In this document: positions 1 to 5,752 of the stretch, one piece after another
Layout of the letters: each line of letters starts with the position of its first letter
Numbering within the stretch: position 1 is the stretch's first letter
Origin: Nocardioides sp.
GTDB lineage: Bacteria > Actinomycetota > Actinomycetes > Propionibacteriales > Nocardioidaceae
NCBI GenBank assembly: GCA_021166815.1
Contig: JAJPEO010000386.1
Coordinates: forward strand, 1 to 5,752
Direction of reading: 5' to 3'
DNA: 5,752 nt
Notes under the pieces: model-generated
The model's input: the letters and a program-made list of their open reading frames with translations, nothing else
Databases searched by the model: none
Told to the model about the DNA's origin: nothing
Position numbers and translations under genes: made by a program

Positions 1-1180
1 CGAGCGGGTCCTCGTCCGTGGCCCGGACGCCCAGCACCAGCAGGCCCAGGCACAGAGTGATCACCGGCATGGCGTCGGCGAGGTAGCGCAGCTCGTGGGC
101 GCTCACCGTCCCGACCACGAACCCGCGACCCATTCCCAGGAGGGCGAGGTCCGCGGCGAGGTACGCACCCAGCAGGACCAGGGCGCGCCAGTGCGCAGTG
201 CCCCGGCGGGCCAGCCAGACGATGCAGACCACCAGGAGAACCCAGGCCAGGACGACGCCCCACGTCGGCGGGTCGACGAGGGCGCGTGGAGGGATGGGGT
301 TGCGCCAGGTCCACGGGCCTCCCGCCAGCGTGGGGACGAGGGTGGTGCGGAGCATGGCGTCCGCCAGGTCGAACCACGCCAGCTCGACTCCCTCGAGGGG
401 GTTGTCCACCGTGTCGAGGTAGTACCAGGAGTAGGCGCCGCCGAGGACGAGCAGGGCGGCCCACAGGGGGGCGTACGCGCGCACGGTCGCCACGAGGCGG
501 CGGGCCGTCCGTGCGAGCCGGCCACCGGCCCCCGGGGAGCGGGGGGCGAAGAACAGGACGGCGAGCCCGGCGACCAGGGGCAGCAGGAGGACCGCCTTCA
601 CGTAGAAGGCCAGCCCGAGGGCGATGGCGAGGACCGTGAGGCCCAGCCAGACCAGCCGGCGGGTCCGGAAGTAGCGGATCGCAGCGGCGAAGGTGAGGAA
701 GAAGGCCGCCTGTGCCGGGAGCTGGTTGATGGCCGCGGACCACCACATGTAGGCGGTGATGGTGAGGGGGGAGAAGAGGTAGAGGGCCAGCAGCGGGAGG
801 ATCGCCCAGCGCCGGCCGAAGGCCACCACCAGCATGAGCAGGCACGCCACGGAGGCGAGGGCCTGCATCGCGACCAGGCTCCACGCCGCCACGGTCCAGT
901 TGAACGGCCCGGACGCGCTCATCAGCCAGGACAGGACGATGCCTCCGGGCATCAGCTGGCTGTCGTGCGGCGTCGTGGCCTGCTCCCAGGTCAGGGGCGT
1001 GCCGTGGAGGCGACTCATCAGCTCGAAGTCGTCGGCGGAGAACCAGCCTCCCAGGCTGGCCCAGCCCCGGAGGACCAGCTGCAGCACGACCAGGACCACC
1101 CCGAGCACGACGACGGGGTGGGGGAGGGCGGAGGAGTCGTCGTCCACCTGCTCCTCGCGCAGCACGTACTGGTCGCTCAC
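1..1180 (-). CDS. Putative GT-C fold membrane glycosyltransferase (3' end outside window)
   Basis: The minus-strand frame is open without a stop from a GTG at 1180 to the left edge, giving 393 codons, so the C-terminus is missing. I read about ten hydrophobic segments, near residues 22-38, 98-121, 124-145, 155-171, 177-194, 196-212, 236-252, 305-324, 332-350 and 370-386. The first predicted external loop carries FSADDF (Asp50, Asp51), followed by HDSQLMP (His72 to Pro78). An acidic pair in the first loop followed by a His/Pro segment is typical of polyprenyl-phosphate-sugar-dependent GT-C transferases, which move sugars to envelope acceptors on the outer face of the membrane. The donor and acceptor cannot be told. 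The start is uncertain: an in-frame GTG lies upstream at 1198-1196 and neither has a strong ribosome binding site. The gene is transcribed away from the DUF3068 gene. Membrane protein: sure; GT-C function: inferred. Confidence 0.72.
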   Translation of the reverse strand, partial: MSDQYVLREEQVDDDSSALPHPVVVLGVVLVVLQLVLRGWASLGGWFSADDFELMSRLHGTPLTWEQATTPHDSQLMPGGIVLSWLMSASGPFNWTVAAWSLVAMQALASVACLLMLVVAFGRRWAILPLLALYLFSPLTITAYMWWSAAINQLPAQAAFFLTFAAAIRYFRTRRLVWLGLTVLAIALGLAFYVKAVLLLPLVAGLAVLFFAPRSPGAGGRLARTARRLVATVRAYAPLWAALLVLGGAYSWYYLDTVDNPLEGVELAWFDLADAMLRTTLVPTLAGGPWTWRNPIPPRALVDPPTWGVVLAWVLLVVCIVWLARRGTAHWRALVLLGAYLAADLALLGMGRGFVVGTVSAHELRYLADAMPVITLCLGLLVLGVRATDEDPL

Positions 1181-1344
1181 AGGTCCGGATCTTGGCACAC
1201 GGTCAGCCGCCGGAGTCGTGGTTCGGGGCCGCCGCGCGGGGGCCGGGACAACTGCTCAGGAATCCCGTCCCAACTGGCGGACCAATGGGCGTACTTGCTG
1301 GTAGCCTTCGGCGACTTAGTTTGATGCCTGGGAGGGAACTCAAC
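1181..1344. promoter_or_regulatory. Divergent intergenic region between the two envelope genes
   Basis: These 164 bases separate the GTG starts of the GT-C-like gene (minus) and the DUF3068 gene (plus) and must hold the 5' signals of both. On the plus strand a weak promoter-like pair is TTGCTG at 1295-1300 and TAGTTT at 1317-1322, 16 bases apart, each matching the sigma-70 consensus at about 3 of 6 positions. It would place the transcript start almost on the ribosome binding site, so it is doubtful. On the minus strand CAAGAT ends 8 bases before the GTG at 1180, a distance compatible with a leaderless transcript, but no -35 is evident. The right half is visibly less GC-rich than the flanking genes. 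No strong operator-like palindrome is apparent. Confidence 0.35.
1330..1335 (+). promoter_or_regulatory. Ribosome binding site fixing the DUF3068 GTG start
   Basis: GGGAGG is a near-ideal Shine-Dalgarno sequence ending 9 bases before the GTG at 1345. The longer in-frame starts (ATG at 1192 and ATG at 1324) have no such site. They would also put a charged, non-hydrophobic extension before the membrane segment that otherwise begins right after the start. I therefore place the start at 1345. Confidence 0.75.
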
Positions 1345-2229
1345 GTGCGCAAGATCATTGGCTCGGTGCTGCTTGGACTGGGCGCCTTCTTGTTGGTGGG
1401 CGCCCTGCTCGCCAGCTTCTGGGTGCCCGGACAGGTGAAGAAGACGCCCCTGGACGTCGACTCCACCACCCGGCTGGACGGCACCGCCGACAAGCTGAAC
1501 CCCGAGACCGGTGACCTGGAGACCATCCCTGTCAAGGCCACGAGCGTGACCCGCGCCGACGCCGACCGTTCGGACGACGAGGTGATCGTGTGGGTCAACA
1601 CGACCTGCTTGGTGATCGACGAGGGCGACGTTCCGGACTGCGTCGACGACAAGGACCCCCAGAAGCGACTGGTCAGCGCCAGCGAGGACGTCTTCGCGAC
1701 CGACCGCGTGACCGCCATGTCGGTCAACGGCCAGTACCTCACCGCTGAGGAGAAGGAGGGCCTGGTCAACAAGTTCCCCTTCGACACCGAGAAGAAGACC
1801 TATCCCTACTGGGACAGCATGCTGGACGCCCCGGTGGACGCCACCTACGAGGGCACCGAGGAGATCGACGGCCTCGAGGTGTACAAGTTCCACATCCTCG
1901 TGGAGAACGAGCAGGCGGAGGTCGTCGAGGGCACTGACGGTGTCTACAGCCAGGACAAGTACATCTACGTCGAGCCGCTGACCGGCGCGATCGTCAACCA
2001 GACCCAGCACGAGGTCCGCGTGCTGGAGGACGGCACCAAGATCCTCGACCTCGACCTCGGGTTCACCGACGAGCAGGTCTCGACGGGCGCCAAGGAGAGC
2101 AAGGACAACGCCGACAAGATCCGGCTGCTCACCGAGACGGTCCCCTTGGTCGGCTACATCGCCGGTGGCCTCGCGCTGCTGATCGGCCTCGTGCTGGTGC
2201 TCACCAGCCGCAAGAAGAACGCCGCCTGA
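1345..2229 (+). CDS. DUF3068 / PorA-family membrane-anchored protein
   Basis: The product has 294 residues. A short basic N-terminus (MRK) leads into a hydrophobic segment at about 4-26 that looks like an uncleaved signal anchor. A hydrophilic acidic domain spans about 30-262. A second membrane segment at about 265-287 is followed by a basic tail (SRKKNAA). This places the middle domain outside the cell with both ends inside. Cys88 and Cys99 are the only cysteines and could form a disulfide. The aromatic stretch KFPFDTEKKTYPYW (143-156) and the two-membrane-segment plan match my memory of DUF3068 proteins, which databases label 'porin PorA family'. That label should not be read as demonstrated pore activity: two helices and a globular domain do not look like a channel. 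Lysine is encoded by AAG throughout what I read, suggesting good expression. The gene converges on the methyltransferase gene across a strong hairpin. The role is unknown, probably in the envelope. Confidence 0.85.
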   Translation: MRKIIGSVLLGLGAFLLVGALLASFWVPGQVKKTPLDVDSTTRLDGTADKLNPETGDLETIPVKATSVTRADADRSDDEVIVWVNTTCLVIDEGDVPDCVDDKDPQKRLVSASEDVFATDRVTAMSVNGQYLTAEEKEGLVNKFPFDTEKKTYPYWDSMLDAPVDATYEGTEEIDGLEVYKFHILVENEQAEVVEGTDGVYSQDKYIYVEPLTGAIVNQTQHEVRVLEDGTKILDLDLGFTDEQVSTGAKESKDNADKIRLLTETVPLVGYIAGGLALLIGLVLVLTSRKKNAA

Positions 2230-2244
2230 CACCAGGCACAGCGC

Positions 2245-2281
2245 ACGAAGGGCCGGCTCCTCCTCGGAGCCGGCCCTTCGT
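2245..2281. terminator. Bidirectional terminator hairpin, 16-bp perfect stem
   Basis: ACGAAGGGCCGGCTCC (2245-2260) is exactly complementary to 2266-2281, leaving a 5-base loop (TCCTC). The hairpin starts 15 bases after the DUF3068 stop and ends 11 bases before the methyltransferase stop on the opposite strand, so it can serve both convergent genes. Neither strand has a clear T run after the stem, as is common for actinobacterial terminators. The stem is G/C-dominated and has no mismatch. Confidence 0.88.
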
Positions 2282-2292
2282 CGTACGTGCCC

Positions 2293-3108
2293 CTAGCGGA
2301 GGTCGGCGACGAAGATCGCGGTGCCGGGGGTGAGCCTGCCGCGCAGCCGTGACCACCCGCCCCACACCCGGTCGTGCTCGTCCGGCCACTCCGGCTCCAT
2401 GAGGTCGAGGAGGGTGAAACCGGCCCCGGAGAGGAGGCGCACCCAGTCGCCCAGGGTGCGGTGGTGCTCCACGTAGGAGACCTGGCCGGACTCGTCGTCG
2501 ACCTCGACGTAGGGAGTCCGGTCCCAGTAGGACTGGGTGGCCGTCAGGCCAGCCTCGCCGGGGTCGTCGGGGAACGACCAGCGGGTGGGGTGCGTGACGG
2601 AGAAGGCGAAGCGTCCGCCGGGCCGCAGCACGCGGCGCACCTCGGCGACCGCCGTCTCGATGTCGGCGACGAACTGCAGCGCGCCGAACGCCGAGAAGAC
2701 GATGTCGAAGGAGTCGTCGGCGAACGGCAGGTGTGTCGCGGTGCCGCGGACCGAGGGCACGAGCACCCCGGTCTCCGCGTCGATGCGCCGGGAGTGCTGG
2801 AGCTGGCGGTGGGACAGGTCCAGGCCGTAGCCGCGGCCCCCGCGTCGACGGACCCAGCGCGCGCACTGGCCGGCGCCGCTGCCGACCTCGAGCACGTCAC
2901 GATCCGCGACGTCGCCCAGGGCGCCGAGCTCGTCCTCCGTGTGTCCCTCCGGACCCCACAGGAAGCCGGCGTCGCCCAGGAATCCGCCGTGCGTGGCCTG
3001 GTACTCGTCGGCGTAGCGGTCCCAGTCGGGGCCGTTGGCCGACCTCGACTCCGCCTCGTCGACCGGGCGCCGTTCGACACGCACCGCCTGGGGCAGGTGA
3101 TCCTCCAC
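2293..3108 (-). CDS. Class I SAM-dependent methyltransferase
   Basis: From the GTG at 3108 the product has 271 residues. The Rossmann SAM-binding motif I is VLEVGSGAGQ (72-81). The acidic residue closing strand 2, which usually holds the SAM ribose, is Asp97 in GLDLS. LPFADDSFDIVFSAFGALQF (117-136) is the motif II/post-II region and LRPGGRFAFSVTHP (151-164) motif III. The C-terminal half, with SYWDRTPYVEVDD and HHRTLGDWVRLL, resembles a common actinobacterial family annotated only as 'class I SAM-dependent methyltransferase' (Methyltransf_11 type). Such enzymes act in the cytoplasm on small molecules; the acceptor is unknown. The start is uncertain: an ATG at 3147 would add 13 residues and overlap the divergent gene's start, and a GTG at 3084 is also in frame. 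I prefer 3108 because TAGGCT lies 8 bases upstream, which suits a leaderless start. Confidence 0.9.
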   Translation of the reverse strand: MEDHLPQAVRVERRPVDEAESRSANGPDWDRYADEYQATHGGFLGDAGFLWGPEGHTEDELGALGDVADRDVLEVGSGAGQCARWVRRRGGRGYGLDLSHRQLQHSRRIDAETGVLVPSVRGTATHLPFADDSFDIVFSAFGALQFVADIETAVAEVRRVLRPGGRFAFSVTHPTRWSFPDDPGEAGLTATQSYWDRTPYVEVDDESGQVSYVEHHRTLGDWVRLLSGAGFTLLDLMEPEWPDEHDRVWGGWSRLRGRLTPGTAIFVADLR

Positions 3109-3145
3109 GAGAGCTGAGCCTAGTCCGACGTGCCACGATGCCCCC
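3109..3145. promoter_or_regulatory. Compact divergent start region, possibly leaderless on both sides
   Basis: Only 37 bases separate the chosen methyltransferase start from the phosphotransferase ATG, and neither gene has a convincing ribosome binding site. On the minus strand a TANNNT-type -10 (TAGGCT, plus positions 3117-3122) sits 8 bases before GTG 3108. On the plus strand CACGAT (3134-3139) sits 6 bases before ATG 3146 and keeps the conserved A and T of a -10. No recognisable -35 is seen for either. Leaderless transcription is common in actinobacteria, so both genes may start translation at the 5' end of the mRNA. This is inference. Confidence 0.35.
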
Positions 3146-4039
3146 ATGGACCTCGAGCCCTCGTCACTGGTGCCGCTCGAGGGAGGGGCGTCGGGCCTGA
3201 CGTTCCTCGCCGAGGCAGCGGGGGAGAGGTGCGTGGTCCGCATCCACCCGCCGGGCTCCGGCCGGGGTGCCTCGGCGCCCGAGGTCGACGCGGCAGTGCT
3301 GCGCCTCGTGCGCGGGCTGGTGCCGGTGCCGGAGGTGCTCGAGGTGCGCCTGGGCGACGACGACGCCGACCGCCCCGGGCTCCTGGTGACGTCGTGGTGC
3401 GAGGGCCTGCGCGGCGACCTCGCGCTGGCGGGCTTCGACGACGCGCGTCGCGCCCGCATGGGGGCCGCCATGGGCCACGTCGCTGCGACCTTGGCGGGCA
3501 TGGCGACCCTGCGGGCAGGCAGCTTCGTGGACGCCGACCTGGTGCCCCGCCCCCTCGACCTGGACCTCGAGGAGTGGGTGGACCAGCACGCCCCCGGGCT
3601 CGTGGGTTGGTCGAGCACGCAGGTGCGGGCCCTGGCCTCCGTCGCGCGCCGAGCCGAGGACCTGCTCGCCACAGCGGGGCGTACGTGTGTGGTCCACTCC
3701 GACCTCAACCCCAAGAACGTGCTGGTCTCGTCGGAGGGGGCGGTGCTGGCAGTGGTGGACTGGGAGTACGCCCACAGCGGGCATCCCGCCACGGACCTGG
3801 GCAACGTCGTGCGGATGCACCGTGACCCGGCCTGGGCGGACGCAGCGGTCGGCGCATGGTTGGCGCACCGCGGTGGGGACCGGGCCGAGGTGCTCGAGCA
3901 GGCCCGTGCGGCGGACCTGTGGGCCCTCGTCGACCTGGCGGCCCGCCCCCGTCGTGACGTCGTGGTCGAGCGCGCCGACGCCCTCCTGCGTGCCGTCGCG
4001 GACACGGGTGACCTGCACGCCTGGCCCGCCGGCTGGTGA
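3146..4039 (+). CDS. Aminoglycoside phosphotransferase (APH)/choline-kinase-like family protein
   Basis: The product has 297 residues and a protein-kinase-like fold. The glycine-rich nucleotide loop is EGGASG (12-17). CVVRIHPP (29-36) is the strand that normally carries the ATP-binding lysine; here the position is Arg32. Glu46 may be the partner helix acid. The catalytic loop is HSDLNPKN with His184, Asp186 (general base) and Asn191. VVDWEYA holds the metal-binding Asp205, followed by HPATDLGN (213-220), as is standard for the APH family. These residues suggest ATP-dependent phosphorylation of a small hydroxylated substrate in the cytoplasm. The family covers antibiotic, choline, homoserine, sugar and unknown substrates, so resistance should not be assumed. 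ATG 3146 is the first sensible start and lacks a ribosome binding site. Codon use matches the neighbouring genes, giving no sign of recent transfer. Confidence 0.87.
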   Translation: MDLEPSSLVPLEGGASGLTFLAEAAGERCVVRIHPPGSGRGASAPEVDAAVLRLVRGLVPVPEVLEVRLGDDDADRPGLLVTSWCEGLRGDLALAGFDDARRARMGAAMGHVAATLAGMATLRAGSFVDADLVPRPLDLDLEEWVDQHAPGLVGWSSTQVRALASVARRAEDLLATAGRTCVVHSDLNPKNVLVSSEGAVLAVVDWEYAHSGHPATDLGNVVRMHRDPAWADAAVGAWLAHRGGDRAEVLEQARAADLWALVDLAARPRRDVVVERADALLRAVADTGDLHAWPAGW

Positions 4040-4040
4040 C

Positions 4041-4055
4041 ACCGACCGGCTCGGT
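4041..4055 (+). terminator. Small hairpin directly after the phosphotransferase gene
   Basis: ACCGA (4041-4045) pairs with TCGGT (4051-4055) around a CCGGC loop, starting one base after the stop codon. The 5-bp stem is short and has no T run, so it is at best a weak terminator. It overlaps the possible -35 of the rpsA promoter. Confidence 0.25.
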
Positions 4056-4085
4056 TGGACGTGCGAGGCCGCCCACGCGTACGCT
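4055..4085 (+). promoter_or_regulatory. Candidate rpsA promoter
   Basis: TTGGAC (4055-4060) and TACGCT (4080-4085) are separated by 19 bases. The -10 fits the actinobacterial TANNNT pattern well; the -35 matches only at TTG and the spacer is slightly long. A start near 4092 would give rpsA a leader of about 136 bases. The rest of 4040-4227 contains no credible gene: its visible contents are the GCGTACGC palindrome (4077-4084), a 5-bp hairpin GAGCG/CGCTC (4122-4126 and 4133-4137) and the ribosome binding site. Confidence 0.35.
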
Positions 4086-4211
4086 GAGCGGTGCGCTTGC
4101 GGTCTGCCTGGGTTCCATACGGAGCGGATCCACGCTCGCCATGTCCCGACATTCGTCGCCGGCATCGTGAAAGAGGGCTTCTCGCGCGTCCGTACGACTT
4201 CTATCCACCCC

Positions 4212-4225
4212 AAGGAATCACTTCC
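4212..4225 (+). promoter_or_regulatory. rpsA ribosome binding site within a mini-hairpin
   Basis: AAGGA (4212-4216) is the Shine-Dalgarno sequence, ending 11 bases before the ATG at 4228. GGAA (4214-4217) can pair with TTCC (4222-4225) around a TCAC tetraloop, so part of the site may be weakly masked. The site supports the 4228 start; the biological effect of the 4-bp stem is unproven. Confidence 0.6.
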
Positions 4226-4227
4226 AC

Positions 4228-5685
4228 ATGACCTCGCTCTCCACTCTTCCCGACTACGACGCGCCCCAGGTGGCCATCAACGACATCGGGTCGGAAGAGG
4301 ACTTCCTCGCGGCAATCGACGCGACCATCAAGTACTTCAACGACGGCGACATCGTCGACGGCACCATCGTCAAGGTGGACCGTGACGAGGTCCTCCTCGA
4401 CATCGGCTACAAGACCGAGGGCGTCATCCCCTCGCGCGAGCTGTCCATCAAGCACGACGTCGACCCCAACGAGGTCGTTTCCGTGGGCGACAAGGTCGAG
4501 GCCCTGGTCCTCCAGAAGGAGGACAAGGAAGGTCGCCTGATCCTGTCCAAGAAGCGCGCCCAGTACGAGCGCGCCTGGGGCACCATCGAGCAGGTCAAGG
4601 AAGAGGACGGCGTCGTCGAGGGCACCGTCATCGAGGTCGTCAAGGGCGGCCTGATCCTCGACATCGGCCTGCGCGGCTTCCTCCCCGCCTCGCTCGTGGA
4701 GATGCGTCGCGTCCGCGACCTGCAGCCCTACGTCGGCCAGACGCTCGAGGCCAAGATCATCGAGCTCGACAAGAACCGCAACAACGTGGTCCTGTCGCGC
4801 CGTGCCTGGCTCGAGCAGACCCAGTCCGAGGTCCGCCACGGCTTCCTGACCCAGCTGCAGAAGGGCCAGATCCGCAAGGGCGTCGTGTCCTCGATCGTCA
4901 ACTTCGGTGCCTTCGTGGACCTCGGTGGCGTCGACGGCCTGGTCCACGTCTCGGAGCTGTCGTGGAAGCACATCGACCACCCGTCCGAGGTCGTTGCCGT
5001 GGGCGACGAGGTCACCGTCGAGGTCCTCGACGTCGACATGGACCGCGAGCGTGTCTCCCTGTCGCTGAAGGCGACCCAGGAGGACCCGTGGCAGCACTTC
5101 GCCCGCACCCACCAGATCGGCCAGATCGTGCCGGGCAAGGTCACCAAGCTGGTGCCCTTCGGCTCGTTCGTCCGTGTCGAGGAGGGCATCGAGGGCCTGG
5201 TGCACATCTCCGAGCTGGCCGAGCGCCACGTCGAGATCCCCGAGCAGGTCGTCCAGGTCAACGACGACGTCATGGTCAAGATCATCGACATCGACCTCGA
5301 GCGTCGCCGCATCTCGCTGTCGCTCAAGCAGGCCAACGAGACGGCCACCGCCTCGGACGTCGAGGAGTTCGACCCGACGCTCTACGGCATGACCGCCACC
5401 TACGACGAGCAGGGCAACTACGTCTACCCCGAGGGCTTCGACCCCGAGACCGGCGAGTGGCTCGAGGGCTTCGACGAGCAGCGCGCGGCGTGGGAGAAGC
5501 AGTACGCCGAGGCGCACGCCCGTTGGGAGGCGCACGTCAAGCAGCAGGCCGAGGCCAAGCAGGCCGAGGCCGAGGCCGGCGAGGCCACCTCGTACTCCAG
5601 CGAGGCCCCCGAGGAGACGAGCGGTTCGCTCGCCTCCGACGAGGCCCTGCAGGCCCTGCGCGAGAAGCTGACCGGCGGCAACTGA
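4228..5685 (+). CDS. rpsA: 30S ribosomal protein S1
   Basis: The product has 485 residues, the usual size for actinobacterial S1 and shorter than the six-domain enterobacterial form. It binds mRNA on the 30S subunit and helps bring it to the ribosome. Four S1 (OB-fold) RNA-binding repeats lie near 40-109, 126-192, 213-282 and 298-367. Repeats 3 and 4 are the most canonical, with NFGAFVDL...GLVHVSEL (225-244) and PFGSFVRV...GLVHISEL (310-330). Repeats 1 and 2 are divergent (GVIPSREL, GFLPASLV), as expected for the ribosome-binding side. The acidic C-terminal region (about 378-485) includes YGMTATYDEQGNYVYPEGFD, a segment I recognise from actinobacterial S1, then a Glu/Ala/Gln-rich helix and a Ser/Glu-rich tail. 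Codons are strongly C/G-ending and lysines are AAG, as in highly expressed genes. It has its own promoter region and a hairpin after the stop. Confidence 0.98.
   Translation: MTSLSTLPDYDAPQVAINDIGSEEDFLAAIDATIKYFNDGDIVDGTIVKVDRDEVLLDIGYKTEGVIPSRELSIKHDVDPNEVVSVGDKVEALVLQKEDKEGRLILSKKRAQYERAWGTIEQVKEEDGVVEGTVIEVVKGGLILDIGLRGFLPASLVEMRRVRDLQPYVGQTLEAKIIELDKNRNNVVLSRRAWLEQTQSEVRHGFLTQLQKGQIRKGVVSSIVNFGAFVDLGGVDGLVHVSELSWKHIDHPSEVVAVGDEVTVEVLDVDMDRERVSLSLKATQEDPWQHFARTHQIGQIVPGKVTKLVPFGSFVRVEEGIEGLVHISELAERHVEIPEQVVQVNDDVMVKIIDIDLERRRISLSLKQANETATASDVEEFDPTLYGMTATYDEQGNYVYPEGFDPETGEWLEGFDEQRAAWEKQYAEAHARWEAHVKQQAEAKQAEAEAGEATSYSSEAPEETSGSLASDEALQALREKLTGGN
5542..5586 (+). repeat. Three 15-base imperfect tandem units inside rpsA
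   Basis: Units at 5542-5556, 5557-5571 and 5572-5586 encode QQAEA, KQAEA and EAGEA (residues 439-453). The first two differ by one base, and all end in GAGGCC. The repeat lies in the low-complexity C-terminal helix, downstream of all RNA-binding domains, so unit number could vary without shifting the frame. Confidence 0.7.
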
Positions 5686-5702
5686 CCCGTTGACGCATCG
5701 TT

Positions 5703-5727
5703 GGCCCGCCGGGACACGCGGCGGGCC
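5703..5727 (+). terminator. rpsA terminator-like hairpin
   Basis: GGCCCGCCG (5703-5711) pairs perfectly with CGGCGGGCC (5719-5727) around a 7-base loop, 17 bases after the rpsA stop. No T run follows; an A-rich stretch (AATAAAAAG, 5735-5743) comes next. It is probably a terminator or an attenuating or stabilising hairpin before the next gene. Confidence 0.7.
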
Positions 5728-5734
5728 CACGCCC

Positions 5735-5752
5735 AATAAAAAGTGGGGGAGG
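5735..5752 (+). other. A-rich then G-rich sequence at the window edge, likely 5' signal of the next gene
   Basis: AATAAAAAG is strikingly A-rich for this genome and is followed by GGGGGAGG (5745-5752), a strong Shine-Dalgarno-like sequence ending at the last base. A plus-strand gene probably begins within about 10 bases beyond the window. In actinobacteria rpsA is often followed by coaE (dephospho-CoA kinase), recalled from general synteny and not visible here. Confidence 0.4.

Noticed and set aside
1240..1280. GGGAC/GTCCC inverted repeat as an operator
   Set aside because: The arms are only 5 bases with a long spacer, expected by chance in this GC-rich sequence.
95..1324. 409-codon plus-strand open frame opposite the membrane protein gene
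   Set aside because: Its product is rich in Gly, Arg, Glu and Gln with no fold or motif. The minus-strand frame gives coherent membrane helices and a GT-C loop motif.
1192..1344. Longer DUF3068 start at ATG 1192
   Set aside because: It would add 51 residues before the signal anchor with no ribosome binding site. The GTG at 1345 has a strong one.
2030..2070. Short CTCGAC direct repeats in the DUF3068 gene
   Set aside because: They encode an LDLDLG strand and are explained by codon bias.
3146..4039. Calling the phosphotransferase an antibiotic-resistance gene
   Set aside because: The motifs are shared by the whole APH/choline kinase superfamily, there is no mobile context, and codon use matches the host.
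3148..4152. Extension of the methyltransferase frame upstream to 4152 (619 codons in total)
   Set aside because: The added part is Ser/Arg/Ala-rich antisense of the phosphotransferase gene; the family homology begins close to 3108.
3164..4213. 349-codon minus-strand open frame opposite the phosphotransferase gene
   Set aside because: Low-complexity His/Arg/Gly/Val composition; the plus strand carries the full catalytic motif set.
4201..5736. 511-codon open frame on the minus strand opposite rpsA
   Set aside because: It is a mirror of the strongly biased rpsA codons, giving a monotonous Leu/Val/Asp/Gly protein with no domain. It also spans the rpsA leader and terminator.

Overview
The window looks like ordinary chromosomal DNA from a high-GC Gram-positive bacterium. 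It is most likely an actinobacterium of the Nocardioides/Propionibacteriales kind. The basis is the very GC-rich third codon positions, frequent GTG starts, the family content (a DUF3068 'PorA-type' membrane protein and a four-domain actinobacterial ribosomal protein S1) and GC-rich terminator hairpins without clear T runs. The genus is an inference from protein style; no search was run.

Layout, left to right. (1) Positions 1-1180, minus strand: the first 393 codons of a large polytopic membrane protein with features of a GT-C fold glycosyltransferase; its 3' end lies outside the window. (2) Positions 1181-1344: a divergent intergenic region. (3) Positions 1345-2229, plus strand: a DUF3068/PorA-family protein with one membrane segment at each end and a large exported middle domain. 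(4) A perfect 16-bp hairpin at 2245-2281 separates it from the convergent gene. (5) Positions 2293-3108, minus strand: a class I SAM-dependent methyltransferase. (6) A very short divergent spacer. (7) Positions 3146-4039, plus strand: an aminoglycoside-phosphotransferase/choline-kinase-like protein. (8) Positions 4040-4227: promoter and leader of the next gene. (9) Positions 4228-5685, plus strand: rpsA, 30S ribosomal protein S1. (10) A terminator-like hairpin follows at 5703-5727, then a purine-rich, ribosome-binding-site-like sequence at the right edge.

Only rpsA has a secure core function, in translation initiation. The left pair (GT-C-like protein and DUF3068 protein) are both envelope proteins transcribed away from a shared region and may act at the cell surface. 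The methyltransferase and the phosphotransferase share a divergent start region, but their substrates cannot be read from sequence. I see no mobile element, CRISPR array, tRNA or rRNA, phage gene or defence system. The long open frames opposite rpsA and the membrane protein gene look like high-GC shadows. I did not find a convincing undescribed system; the findings below are modest.
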